From the NCBI RefSeq assembly GCF_010119545.1, contig NZ_JAAEAA010000002.1:186001-250000 (forward strand): DNA of 64,000 bases. Direction: 5' to 3'. The notes beneath the pieces are model-generated. The model was not told the origin of the DNA. It made no database searches and saw only the letters and a list, made by a program, of their open reading frames with translations. The stretch's first letter is position 1; every line of letters begins with the position of its first letter. The translations under genes were made by a program, and so were the position numbers. This stretch comes from Pontibacter fetidus (GTDB lineage: Bacteria > Bacteroidota > Bacteroidia > Cytophagales > Hymenobacteraceae). Positions 24,998 through 32,326 of the stretch are shown here, one piece after another.

Positions 24998-25647
24998 AGT
25001 CTATAACTGGTTAGTTTTGCTTCCTTTTGGCAGGTTACGAAGTAAAATTTAAGCGGCGGTTTGCCCGGCATATTCTTCATCGGTTCTGCAATCTCTATAA
25101 AATCAACCAAACCAAATTTGCCGAATTCCTGCTTTACCGCATCTTCATCATAAAAGTACATCTGCACTCCTTCAAATATTTCGAAGCGGTTTCTGCTTAG
25201 TTGCCGGCCTGCGCCATAGTTCGGAGATTTTGTTGAAACGGCAACGAAAATCATATACCCGCCCGGTTTTAGCTGATGATAGCAATCAGCAAGTAACTTT
25301 TGTCTTTCTTTTTGGTCCAGCAGATGAATGAGGGCATAACAGAAAATACCATCGTAAATCACATCATCAAAAGGCATATCTGTTACAGAACCGTAGTAAA
25401 CTTTCAGGTCTGATCCGTAATGCTGCCTGGCCAGGTCAATCGCGGTTTGGGAGATTTCGATGCCCGTTACATCCATCCCTTTCTCGCGGAACAACTGTGC
25501 ATTTCTGCCATACCCAAATCCCGGAACCAGTATGTTTTTGAGCTGCTTTTCTTTAAAGAGGTCGTTCGCAACTATAGCTGACTCCGATGGCTCGAAACCC
25601 CACATTGTTTGCTTCTCAATAAAACTCGCTTCCCAGAATTCAGCCAT
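24994..25647 (-). CDS. Class I SAM-dependent methyltransferase
   Basis: This 217-residue Rossmann-fold methyltransferase shows the TehB/thiopurine-methyltransferase-like layout. The N-terminus FWEASFIEKQTMWGFEPS is followed by motif I (NILVPGFGYGRNAQLF), the acidic loop VTGIEISQTAIDLA, motif II YYGSVTDMPF and the post-motif ALIHLLDQKERQKLL. Motif I begins VPGFGYGR, not the commoner GCGxGR. The substrate cannot be told; detoxification of tellurite or thiols is one possibility. It is followed upstream on the same strand by a 64-residue gene 23 bases away. Confidence 0.85.
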   Translation of the reverse strand: MAEFWEASFIEKQTMWGFEPSESAIVANDLFKEKQLKNILVPGFGYGRNAQLFREKGMDVTGIEISQTAIDLARQHYGSDLKVYYGSVTDMPFDDVIYDGIFCYALIHLLDQKERQKLLADCYHQLKPGGYMIFVAVSTKSPNYGAGRQLSRNRFEIFEGVQMYFYDEDAVKQEFGKFGLVDFIEIAEPMKNMPGKPPLKFYFVTCQKEAKLTSYRL

Positions 25648-25670
25648 GATCTGTTCCTGTAGTTAAGATT

Positions 25671-25865
25671 TTAGAAATGAATCAATTCTCCTGGCTTAGT
25701 CTCCTTAATCATTGCAATTATTTCTTCCCCATGCTCTTTTGAGCGACAAGGAATTATAATCTTATTCGGAGCATTTTTTATATCGTTTATGACAGCAAGA
25801 TTTCCTGCCACCATCTTCCGAATTGTCAATGTTCCTATAATTTTGGGTCTGACTAATTTAGCCAT
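25671..25865 (-). CDS. Small basic hypothetical protein (64 aa)
   Basis: A 64-residue basic protein, MAKLVRPKIIGTLTIRK to the end, with no signal peptide or membrane segment and a plausible alpha/beta composition (NKIIIPCRSKEHGEEIIAMIK). It starts 11 bases after the stop codon of the SirB1-like gene and ends 23 bases before the methyltransferase start, all on one strand, which supports translation. I do not recognise the family. A toxin-antitoxin role was considered, but no partner of matching size is present. Confidence 0.55.
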   Translation of the reverse strand: MAKLVRPKIIGTLTIRKMVAGNLAVINDIKNAPNKIIIPCRSKEHGEEIIAMIKETKPGELIHF

Positions 25866-25876
25866 GAAACTATAGT

Positions 25877-26728
25877 TTATTGAATAGCCGGATCTTCGTC
25901 CGTAATGGCGGTGAGCAGCTTAGTCACTTCCGTAGCCTTTTCCAGGTCCTTCATTTTCTCGAAAGAGAAGGCCAGGTTGCGGAGGGCACGTTTCACGATC
26001 TCGAGGTTCGAAGTCGGTTCATAGAAAATATCAACCGGGTTCAGGTTTAGCTGCAGAATATAGTTGTCGATGTCGGCTTTGGAAAGGATTAGGCCTTTGT
26101 TATAGACATTGATGTAGAACTGCACCCCGTCCATTTTGTAGGTGAGAATAAACAGGTTTGGCAGGTTTACGCCGTACACCGGGAAGCCCAGGCGCTGTGC
26201 AATAACCATATAAATAACGCAAAGCGTAAGCGGGTTGCCACGTTTGGTCTCCAGGGCCAAGTGTAGCATGGAGTTAGCCGGCGAATGAAAATTTTTGGTA
26301 TTGGCAGAGAATTTCTGCTCCCGGAACAGCACATTATTCAGCGATTTCACCTGATCATAAGGGTGCATGTCGTCCTTCATGTGGGTCCAGGCATCAAAGT
26401 ACAGCTGGTCCATCGACTTGGAGATGGCTGCAAAATCCACGTCAGGATACATGTAGGCGTTTACCAGCCACATGCCTTTCAGCAGGTCGGTCGCGCCTTC
26501 ATCTTTCCACTCCTGCAGCCGATGCAGCGTCGCGTTGAACTGCATGTCGTGTATCAGGTCTTCTATCTTTTTCTGCAGGTCGGGGTTCAGGGTCTCTTCC
26601 CACTCCTCTTCCAGCAACGGAATAGCGCCTTCGCCTAACGATATTATCTTCTGCTCCACATGCTGCGCTACCTCATAATCCGAATCATCCAACAGCGAGA
26701 TAAGCGCCTTTATTTCCTTCTTTGTCAA
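25877..26728 (-). CDS. SirB1-like transglutaminase-fold protein
   Basis: The 283-residue protein has an N-terminal helical (HEAT-like) segment of about 100 residues and a C-terminal transglutaminase-like SirB1 domain. The domain shows RGNPLTLCVIYMVIAQRLG and PVYGVNLPNLFIL, the family's most conserved block, where most members read KGNPLSL and the active-site Cys lies within it. Many bacterial SirB1 proteins lack full catalytic residues, and their role is unknown. The frame opens with TTG at 26728 (TTG ACA AAG), a rare start. It leads a probable operon with the 64-aa gene and the methyltransferase. Confidence 0.85.
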   Translation of the reverse strand: MTKKEIKALISLLDDSDYEVAQHVEQKIISLGEGAIPLLEEEWEETLNPDLQKKIEDLIHDMQFNATLHRLQEWKDEGATDLLKGMWLVNAYMYPDVDFAAISKSMDQLYFDAWTHMKDDMHPYDQVKSLNNVLFREQKFSANTKNFHSPANSMLHLALETKRGNPLTLCVIYMVIAQRLGFPVYGVNLPNLFILTYKMDGVQFYINVYNKGLILSKADIDNYILQLNLNPVDIFYEPTSNLEIVKRALRNLAFSFEKMKDLEKATEVTKLLTAITDEDPAIQ

Positions 26729-26784
26729 TGTACTGCGTAATTAGAAAATCTAACTATAAACCTACGGATCTGGAAATGTAGAAC

Positions 26785-27180
26785 ACACCCCTGCCCCTCT
26801 CAAGAGGGGAATTTCTTCAAAATATTTATTCCACTCCTCGGAGGGGTTGGGGTGGGTTAACTATTTCAAATAATTCCTAAACTATAAACTCTCCAAAGTT
26901 GTCATCCCCCTACCCCCTTCCAAGGGGACTTTTCAGATAACGTAAAACTATAGTTTAGAATTACGCATTGTGAGTGTCCCCCTTTGAAGGCAGGGCCGTT
27001 AAGTTCTAGCAAATTCTCCCCTTGAGGGGAGCGCAGAGGGGTGTTTGTATTAGCGGGTGAATTTAAAACTGGCTAACAATTGGCTTTTTGGTCCTGAATA
27101 ACACCCCTATAATCCCCTCAAGGAGATAGTTCTCGGCAGAACTTAACGGCCCTGCCTCCTTGGAGGGGGACTTTCTGCCA
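26785..27180. repeat. Cluster of C-rich/G-rich inverted repeats (island B, module 4 and beyond)
   Basis: At least four hairpin units of the CCCCTCTCAAGAGGGG and CCCCTTGAGGGG type follow one another. A perfect 19-bp inverted repeat (26989-27007 and 27138-27156, sequence GGCAGGGCCGTTAAGTTCT) spans 130 bases and contains a smaller hairpin CTCCCCTTGAGGGGAG. The gap 26729-27753 has no gene I can support; it is the largest repeat field in the window. Confidence 0.7.
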
Positions 27181-27224
27181 TTGCTATAGTTAACATTATA
27201 GTTCTATAGTTACAGTCCATCCAC

Positions 27225-27244
27225 GGACAGGTCGCGACCTGTCC
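27225..27244. repeat. 20-base perfect palindrome (island B, module 3)
   Basis: Exact second copy of GGACAGGTCGCGACCTGTCC (first at 21061-21080). Its flanks match the first copy in inverted orientation. Confidence 0.8.
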
Positions 27245-27316
27245 CTACAGAACTATTGCCACGATCAATCTCGAAGCGAGCAAGTTTAAACTATAGTTAC
27301 AGGTCAATAGTAGAAA

Positions 27317-27483
27317 GATCACAGTCTATGGGTTGAGCGCCTTTGACTTGTTGCGGTGCCGCCAGGCAATCCGAGGCACGAGGATAGCAAGAAGGCAGCA
27401 GCGCGATGCCCAAAGACGAGCCCTCGCGGGCTTGGAGCGAGCCAAGTGAACTATAAAACTATAGGTAAGTAAAGCTCCCAGGA
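27317..27483 (-). repeat. 167-base structured repeat, copy B (candidate structured RNA, inverted)
   Basis: This is the reverse-complement copy of 20808-20973. Shared ends are TCCTGGGAGCT and GATC; the inner block GCGCTGCTGCCTTCTTGC is identical. The 5-bp hairpin stem differs from copy A by paired substitutions that keep base pairing, and the loop is GCGA against GGGA. Relative to the + strand, module order is reversed, so the whole island is inverted. Confidence 0.7.
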
Positions 27484-27547
27484 TGAACGATGATTTGAAA
27501 GTATAACTTAGTTCAAGCAAGTATAAACTTGAACTATAGGACACATA

Positions 27548-27574
27548 AGATCCCTCAGCATCCCTCGGAATGAC
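27548..27574 (-). repeat. GTCATTCCGAGGGA...GGGATCT repeat (island B, module 1)
   Basis: On the minus strand this reads GTCATTCCGAGGGATGCTG then AGGGATCT, a diverged relative of the elements at 20692 and 32193. It occupies the same relative place in island B as module 1 in island A. Confidence 0.6.
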
Positions 27575-27753
27575 GAAAGAAATAATTACGAAATATAGCA
27601 TTAGACACAAGCAGGAGCTACGTACGTTGCCAAGTCTTTAAAACTCTTTACTAATTACCTAAATCCCAATATTGACCAATGTCATTTTATACTTGCTGAA
27701 GGCATCCTATACTTGCATCGTAGAAAAGTATTGACGGATAATTTTAATCGAGC

Positions 27754-28131
27754 ATGAAGCGGGATATAGAAAACGAAGAAGATATAAAGCAGTTGGTAGA
27801 TACCTTTTATGACCACGTAAACCTGGACGATATGCTGGGGCCGGTTTTCAACGATTTCGCAAAAATAGATTGGGAACACCATCTGCCACTGATGTATAAC
27901 TTCTGGAGCACTGTGTTATTCGGAAGTATGGCGTATAAAGGCCAGCCTTTCCCAAAACACATGCGCCTGCCGATTTCTAAAGAGCACTTTACACGCTGGG
28001 TAGAGCTTTTTGTTAAGACAGTGGATGAATTGTTTGAAGGAGCCAGAGCAGAGGAAATAAAACAGAAAGCCTTGAGCATAGCCCAGGTTTTCCAGATGCG
28101 CTTAGGCTTGCTTGACTACCAGGCCATCTAA
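27754..28131 (+). CDS. Group III truncated hemoglobin
   Basis: The 125-residue protein matches class III 2/2 hemoglobins: LVDTFYDHVNLDDMLGPVF, HHLPLMYNFWSTVLFG, YKGQPFPKHMRLPI and the block EHFTRWVELFVKTVDELFEG, whose His is the predicted proximal heme ligand. Group III globins bind O2, NO or peroxide-derived ligands in the cytoplasm; the physiological role differs between species. The gene stands alone between the repeat field and a strong terminator at 28161-28206. Confidence 0.93.
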   Translation: MKRDIENEEDIKQLVDTFYDHVNLDDMLGPVFNDFAKIDWEHHLPLMYNFWSTVLFGSMAYKGQPFPKHMRLPISKEHFTRWVELFVKTVDELFEGARAEEIKQKALSIAQVFQMRLGLLDYQAI

Positions 28132-28160
28132 AAAGTTTTAAGCATTGGCTTACTAATATT

Positions 28161-28206
28161 GCCCGTAAGGCTGCAACTATAGTTGTGGCTTTACGGGCAT
28201 TTTTTG
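28161..28206 (+). terminator. Terminator of the hemoglobin gene
   Basis: An 8-bp GCCCGTAA/TTACGGGC stem (28161-28168 with 28191-28198) encloses a further hairpin whose tip is AACTATAGTT, followed by ATTTTTTG. Confidence 0.85.
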
Positions 28207-28561
28207 TGCGTCTACCAATTGGTATTTACACTTGGCTAAGCAACTGGTTTATAGTATATGCTTAATCTATAATATTAATATACAGCAGGTTACTATATGT
28301 GGATAAATAAATTAAATTAAAAGTATACTCTTTTATACTTTACTAACGTATACTTCTTACTATATGTAGGGCCTTAACGACGGGGCAGGTGCAACTAATA
28401 CAAAGTCGTATCTCTTTTTTATGAAGAGATGAAAAATTAGGAGTTGCACATATAAAATGCATTACATATATTTGATTTACCATTCTTAAATAAAACTGTT
28501 CAAAAACTCTAAAACGCACAATATGATATAAAGCTCTACGTTAAACTAATGTAGCTTTACG
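28207..28561. other. AT-rich spacer upstream of the ECF sigma gene
   Basis: This 355-base gap has no gene. It is strongly AT-rich and repeats AAGTATAC / TATACTT words, often back to back, around 28320-28360. One perfect DnaA-box sequence (TGTGGATAA, 28298-28306) is present, but a single box is not an origin. The region should hold the sigma-gene promoter. Confidence 0.45.
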
Positions 28562-29164
28562 ATGAATACAACTACCCAGATGAGCGACTCTGCTTTAGTC
28601 TCGCTCTACATCTCAGGTAATGAGAATGCGTTCGAACAGTTAGTAAACCGACACAAGAACAAAGTATTTACAACGATCGTTTTGATCGTTAAAGACACGT
28701 ATACAGCCGAAGACCTGATGCAGGATGCTTTTATTAAAGCGATCCACACTATGAAGAGCGGCAGGTATAACGAAGAAGGCAAGTTTTCGTCCTGGATATG
28801 CCGTATTGCCCATAACCTGGCAATCGACTTTTTCAGGAAAGAGAAGCGAAGCCCGATGATCACGCTGGAAGATGGCAGCAATGTGTTTAACACGCTTGCG
28901 TTTGCCGCCGACTCTGCTGAGTCGCTGCAGATACAGGAAGACACCGTTGCCCGTCTGCGCGAGCTGATCCAGACGCTGCCTCAAACGCAGCGGGAAGTGC
29001 TTATGATGCGCCATTACGCCGACATGAGCTTCCAGGAGATAGCAGACGCTACCGGTGTGAGCATCAACACAGCCCTGGGCCGTATGCGCTATGCGCTTAT
29101 CAATCTCAGGAAGAAGATGCTAAACGGTAATATTGCTTATGATAAAAACATCTACTCAGAATGA
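28562..29164 (+). CDS. ECF-type RNA polymerase sigma factor (sigma-70 family, RpoE-like)
   Basis: This 200-residue protein shows sigma region 2 (NAFEQLVNRHKNKVFTTIVL, then TAEDLMQDAFIKAI) and region 4 (LPQTQREVLMMRHYADMSFQEIA, with the helix-turn-helix ATGVSINTALGRMRYA). It lacks regions 1 and 3, as ECF factors do. The downstream 78-residue gene overlaps its last 32 bases. This sigma/partner pairing next to nth is common in Cytophagales. The controlling signal and regulon are not evident from sequence. Confidence 0.93.
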   Translation: MNTTTQMSDSALVSLYISGNENAFEQLVNRHKNKVFTTIVLIVKDTYTAEDLMQDAFIKAIHTMKSGRYNEEGKFSSWICRIAHNLAIDFFRKEKRSPMITLEDGSNVFNTLAFAADSAESLQIQEDTVARLRELIQTLPQTQREVLMMRHYADMSFQEIADATGVSINTALGRMRYALINLRKKMLNGNIAYDKNIYSE

Positions 29165-29369
29165 GCTTATCCAGTATGTATACAATGAGTTGGCAGACGA
29201 TGCCCGGGAACAGCTGGAGGTAGCACTTATGCACGATAACGAGCTGGCCGACGACTGCTCTGATCTCCTGCTGATCCAACGATTATTAGACGGCGCCACC
29301 AGAACCCCGAGCGACCGCGCTATAAATAATATCCTGAATTACTCAAAAAGCTTAAGTTTGCAGTCTTAA
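29133..29369 (+). CDS. Small acidic sigma-partner (putative anti-sigma) protein
   Basis: The protein has 78 residues (76 if the second Met at 29139 is used). It resembles the N-terminal helical segment of Bacteroidota anti-sigma factors: NELIQYVYNELADDAREQLEVALMHDNELADD, then a run ending INNILNYSKSLSL. It has no membrane anchor and no zinc ligands (His/Cys). It overlaps the sigma gene by 32 bases, so translation is probably coupled. A role as a soluble anti-sigma or sigma modulator is inference from context. Its stop codon lies inside the terminator hairpin. Confidence 0.75.
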   Translation: MLMIKTSTQNELIQYVYNELADDAREQLEVALMHDNELADDCSDLLLIQRLLDGATRTPSDRAINNILNYSKSLSLQS

Positions 29370-29387
29370 CCGACTGCAAACTTTTTT
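29354..29387 (+). terminator. Terminator of the sigma/partner operon
   Basis: A perfect 12-bp stem (29354-29365 with 29372-29383) has a 6-base loop that contains the stop codon of the preceding gene, and then a T7 tract. The nth start codon follows at once (29389). Confidence 0.9.
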
Positions 29388-29388
29388 T

Positions 29389-30072
29389 ATGCGCAAAAAA
29401 GAACGCTACAAGCTCCTGATCGATTATTTTACGAATAACTTTCCGGAGCCTGAAACCGAGCTGGCTTATACCAACCCCTACGAGCTTATACTGGCCGTTG
29501 TGCTGAGCGCGCAATGCACCGATAAGCGCGTAAACATGGTTACGCCTGCCCTTTTCGAAGCTTACCCCACACCTGAGGCACTGGCTGCCGCGGCACCGGA
29601 GGAGATATTTGAGTACATCAGAAGTATATCGTACCCAAACAACAAGGCTAAGCACCTGGCCGGTTTGGGCCGCATGCTGGTAGAGCAGTTTAACTCCGAA
29701 GTACCCAGCACTGTAGAAGAACTGGTAAAGCTACCGGGCGTAGGTCGCAAAACAGCCAACGTTATAGTTTCGGTTATCTGGAACCAGCCGGCCATGGCCG
29801 TTGATACGCACGTGTTCAGGGTTAGCAAACGTTTGGGGTTGGTTGATAAAAAAGCAAAAACGCCATTGGAGGTAGAGCGCGAACTGGTAAGCAATTTGCC
29901 TGAAGAACTGATTGCCAAGGCGCACCACTGGCTTATACTGCATGGCCGCTACATCTGCGTCGCTCGCCGCCCGAAATGCGAAGAATGCCCACTCACACAT
30001 TTCTGCGCCTTCTTCCAGAAAAACTTCCCCAACATACCCGACGACCCGGAAAATAAGCTGGGCGGAATTTAA
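29389..30072 (+). CDS. nth: Endonuclease III (DNA glycosylase/AP lyase)
   Basis: Nth removes oxidised pyrimidines and cleaves the abasic site. The 227-residue protein has the helix-hairpin-helix LPGVGRKTANVIV, a catalytic Lys in this segment, the catalytic Asp in AVDTHVFRVSKRLG, and an intact [4Fe-4S] loop with C-x6-C-x2-C-x5-C spacing (CVARRPKCEECPLTHFC). AVVLSAQCTDKRVN is the family's N-terminal signature. The start lies immediately after a terminator, so expression probably depends on read-through or a promoter within the preceding gene. Its paralogue MutY is encoded 9 kb away. Confidence 0.96.
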   Translation: MRKKERYKLLIDYFTNNFPEPETELAYTNPYELILAVVLSAQCTDKRVNMVTPALFEAYPTPEALAAAAPEEIFEYIRSISYPNNKAKHLAGLGRMLVEQFNSEVPSTVEELVKLPGVGRKTANVIVSVIWNQPAMAVDTHVFRVSKRLGLVDKKAKTPLEVERELVSNLPEELIAKAHHWLILHGRYICVARRPKCEECPLTHFCAFFQKNFPNIPDDPENKLGGI

Positions 30073-30089
30073 GAGTTGATGCTGTAAAA

Positions 30090-30130
30090 TATAAAAGCCT
30101 GCTGTAACTATAGTTGCGGTGGGCTTTTTT
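30090..30130 (+). terminator. Terminator of nth
   Basis: AAAAGCC (30093-30099) pairs with GGCTTTT (30122-30128), and the interior continues pairing, with several G-T pairs, up to an AACTATAGTT tip. A T6 tract ends the element. Confidence 0.75.
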
Positions 30131-30303
30131 GTTGGAGTATAGTTTTTAGGCTATATTGTTCTGAGTTTATTCGGCTTATCTGTCATCTTTAACATATAAG
30201 CCAAAAATAGCCCCATTCATACAGTTTAAGGGCAAGTAGTTACAAGATAAGAACAAAATATTGCGATCAACTCATTAAGTTCACACAAAATCAATCAATT
30301 AGA

Positions 30304-30834
30304 ATGAACAAATTTTATCTAATAATTTTATCAGTATTTCTTTTATCAGGCTGCAGCCAAATTGCAAAAGAAGACTTGAATGGAAGTTATGAAGGAACTG
30401 TAACCTATGTGCTTAAATACTCTCAATTGAATCTTGGTATTCCAGACAAACAAGTTATAAGAAAATGTCATGCAAGGGTATTTACCAGTGGGGTACCTAG
30501 CATTGTATTTCTTACTTACGAAGGAAAATCTGTAAAAAAATCTAATGGAACTAACCTGAATATTACTGGAATTAAACTTTTATCAGATGGCGTAAGATTT
30601 AGTATACCACATCAAGAAATTAAGGAAGATGGAACAACATATCAGATATATGGAAACGCATCTTATGAAGATACTGAAGGGAACAAATTTGATGGATTTC
30701 TTGATGAAAGAAATCATTTAAATTACTCATATATCGGCCTAGCACGTTTAAATGTAAAAGGAATTGAACTCAACCCGACTTTTGAATTGCATTTTCAATT
30801 AAAAAAAACACCTCCTGCTAGTGCGAGCTTGTAG
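30304..30834 (+). CDS. AT-rich lipoprotein of unknown function, probably acquired
   Basis: A 176-residue protein with a lipobox (VFLLSGC, Cys near residue 17) and a beta-rich mature part (LNGSYEGTVTYVLKY, YQIYGNASYEDTEG). Base composition is visibly more AT-rich than its neighbours and codon use differs (many AAA, ATT, TTA). The stretch 30150-30830 has no CTATAG word, unlike most of the window. The stop codon (30832-30834) lies within the left arm of a REP-like inverted repeat, so that element supplies the last residues. These signs point to recent transfer. Family unknown. Confidence 0.7.
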   Translation: MNKFYLIILSVFLLSGCSQIAKEDLNGSYEGTVTYVLKYSQLNLGIPDKQVIRKCHARVFTSGVPSIVFLTYEGKSVKKSNGTNLNITGIKLLSDGVRFSIPHQEIKEDGTTYQIYGNASYEDTEGNKFDGFLDERNHLNYSYIGLARLNVKGIELNPTFELHFQLKKTPPASASL

Positions 30835-30897
30835 CTCGTACTTTACTATAACTTCATAATAGCAAATGTTAGTACGAGCTACAAGCTCGCACCAGCA
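30816..30897. repeat. REP-like long inverted repeat
   Basis: Arms 30816-30841 and 30872-30897 pair with one mismatch; the inner 21 bases (30821-30841 with 30872-30892) are perfect. Each arm is itself a small hairpin built on GCGAGCTTGTAGCTCG. The right edge, CACCAGCA, matches the CTGGTGCGAG edge at 50690, so it belongs to the same family. Confidence 0.75.
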
Positions 30898-30938
30898 TTC
30901 ACAAATGCTAAACATCAACTAAACCACAACGCAATCCC

Positions 30939-31631
30939 ATGTTCCTAGGTCATTTTGCTGTTGGTCTGGCAGGTAAGGCCGCAGCTCCGAAACAATCGCT
31001 TGGCACTTTATTCCTGGCTGCGCAGTTCCTGGATCTGCTTTGGCCTACGCTGCTCTTGCTCAACCTGGAGCATGCGCAGATTGCACCGGAGCCGGGTGTG
31101 CTGGTACCGCTAAAGTTTACCAATTACCCTATCTCCCATAGTTTGCTGCTGGTGCTTGGCTGGGGTTTATTGTTCGGGGTAGTTTACTGGCTTATCAAAA
31201 AAGACACACGCTCGGCGGTTATACTTGGATTACTGGTTGTCAGCCACTGGCTTTTAGATCTTATAGTTCACATACCGGACCTGCCACTTTACCCGGGCGA
31301 TGCACCAATGCTTGGCCTTGGTTTATGGACATCAACTATAGCAACTATAGTTGTAGAAGGTTTGCTGTTTATACTTGGCTTGTGGCTGTACCTGAGAGCT
31401 ACCAAAGCGAAAAACAAGACAGGCAACTATAGTTTCTGGGCACTGGTGGTATTTTTGGTAGTTATCTATTTTATGAACCTGTTCGGGCCAGTGCCGCCAA
31501 GTATGGAAGCTGTAGCCTGGGGCGGGCAAATGCAGTGGCTGCTTGTTATCTGGGCATACTGGGCCGACCGCAACCGCGAAACTATAAACTATAGCGCTGC
31601 AAGTGCACAAACTATAACGCCTGCTGTATAA
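30939..31631 (+). CDS. Polytopic membrane protein, distantly YdjM/DUF457-like
   Basis: The 230-residue protein has about six hydrophobic segments. It opens with GHFAVGLAGKAAAPKQSLG, followed by AAQFLDLLWPTLLLL, NYPISHSLLLVLGWGLL and VVSHWLLDLIVHIPDLPLYPG. The spaced His/Asp pairs (GH, QxxD, SHS, SHWxxD) resemble the metal-site pattern of YdjM-type hydrolases such as the gene at 12656, so the two may be distant relatives. Function is unknown. The next gene begins five bases after its stop, which suggests an operon. Confidence 0.75.
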   Translation: MFLGHFAVGLAGKAAAPKQSLGTLFLAAQFLDLLWPTLLLLNLEHAQIAPEPGVLVPLKFTNYPISHSLLLVLGWGLLFGVVYWLIKKDTRSAVILGLLVVSHWLLDLIVHIPDLPLYPGDAPMLGLGLWTSTIATIVVEGLLFILGLWLYLRATKAKNKTGNYSFWALVVFLVVIYFMNLFGPVPPSMEAVAWGGQMQWLLVIWAYWADRNRETINYSAASAQTITPAV

Positions 31632-31636
31632 GCCCT

Positions 31637-32143
31637 ATGGAAACTATACCTGACATTACTTATAAAACGCACATCAACAAACTGCCGCACCTGCCGGGCC
31701 ATTACATAGAAGTGCCTCCTGAAGTGGTGCAGCAGTTGGGAGGTAGCTTTAAAGCACGCGTGCTATGTACTATAAACGGCAAGCTAACATTTCAGGGTGG
31801 TTTGGTGGCATTGGGTGGCGGAAGCGGCTACATCAGCATCAACAACAAACGGCTGAAGCAACTGGGCCTGCAAAGCGGCGAGACTGCCCACGTAATTCTG
31901 CAAAAAGATGAGACGGCGTATGGCATGGAGTTTCCGGAAGAATTAACCGAACTGCTTAACCAGGACGAAGATGGTAAATGTCGGTTTGAGATGCTGCCTC
32001 CCGGGAAACAACGCTATATTATTTATTATGTGGCCGGAGTTAAAAGCAGCCAGCTACGCATAGATCGCGCCCTGCTTCTGATCAACAACCTGAAACAACT
32101 GCCTCTGGGTAAAGAATCTTTTAGAGAAATGCTGGGGAAGTAA
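31637..32143 (+). CDS. DUF1905/YdeI (OmdA-like) protein
   Basis: The 168-residue protein has an N-terminal DUF1905 beta-domain (HYIEVPPEVVQQLGGSFKAR, GKLTFQGGLVALGGGSGYI, LGLQSGETAHVIL) and a C-terminal helical segment of the YdeI / bacteriocin-protection (OmdA) type (FEMLPPGKQRYIIYYVAGV, QLRIDRALLLINNL). The function is not established; E. coli YdeI affects antimicrobial peptide tolerance. No signal peptide is present, so it should be cytoplasmic. It is likely co-transcribed with the membrane protein five bases upstream. Confidence 0.82.
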   Translation: METIPDITYKTHINKLPHLPGHYIEVPPEVVQQLGGSFKARVLCTINGKLTFQGGLVALGGGSGYISINNKRLKQLGLQSGETAHVILQKDETAYGMEFPEELTELLNQDEDGKCRFEMLPPGKQRYIIYYVAGVKSSQLRIDRALLLINNLKQLPLGKESFREMLGK

Positions 32144-32192
32144 TCATTTATAGTTTGCCTTTAACCTTTTACTAAACTATAATTATCAAGCT

Positions 32193-32252
32193 GTCATTTC
32201 GAACACCGTGAGAAATCTATTTAGGAAGTATAAAGGAGGCACTTAATAGATC
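32193..32252. repeat. GTCATTTCGAAC...GAAATCT repeat with opposed half
   Basis: The element (32193-32218) matches 20692-20717 with a single visible difference, and an opposed AGATCTCTC half follows before 32252. The gap 32144-32326 holds this element and no gene. Confidence 0.55.
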
Positions 32253-32326
32253 TCTCTTTTCGTCGAGATAACAAAAAAAACACCTCTTTAGAGATTATAG
32301 TAACATAAAAACAGCAAACTACAAAA

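Noticed and set aside
25671-26728. Toxin-antitoxin pair formed by the 64-aa protein and its neighbour
   Set aside because: The neighbour is a 283-residue SirB1-like protein and the small protein shows no antitoxin DNA-binding motif.
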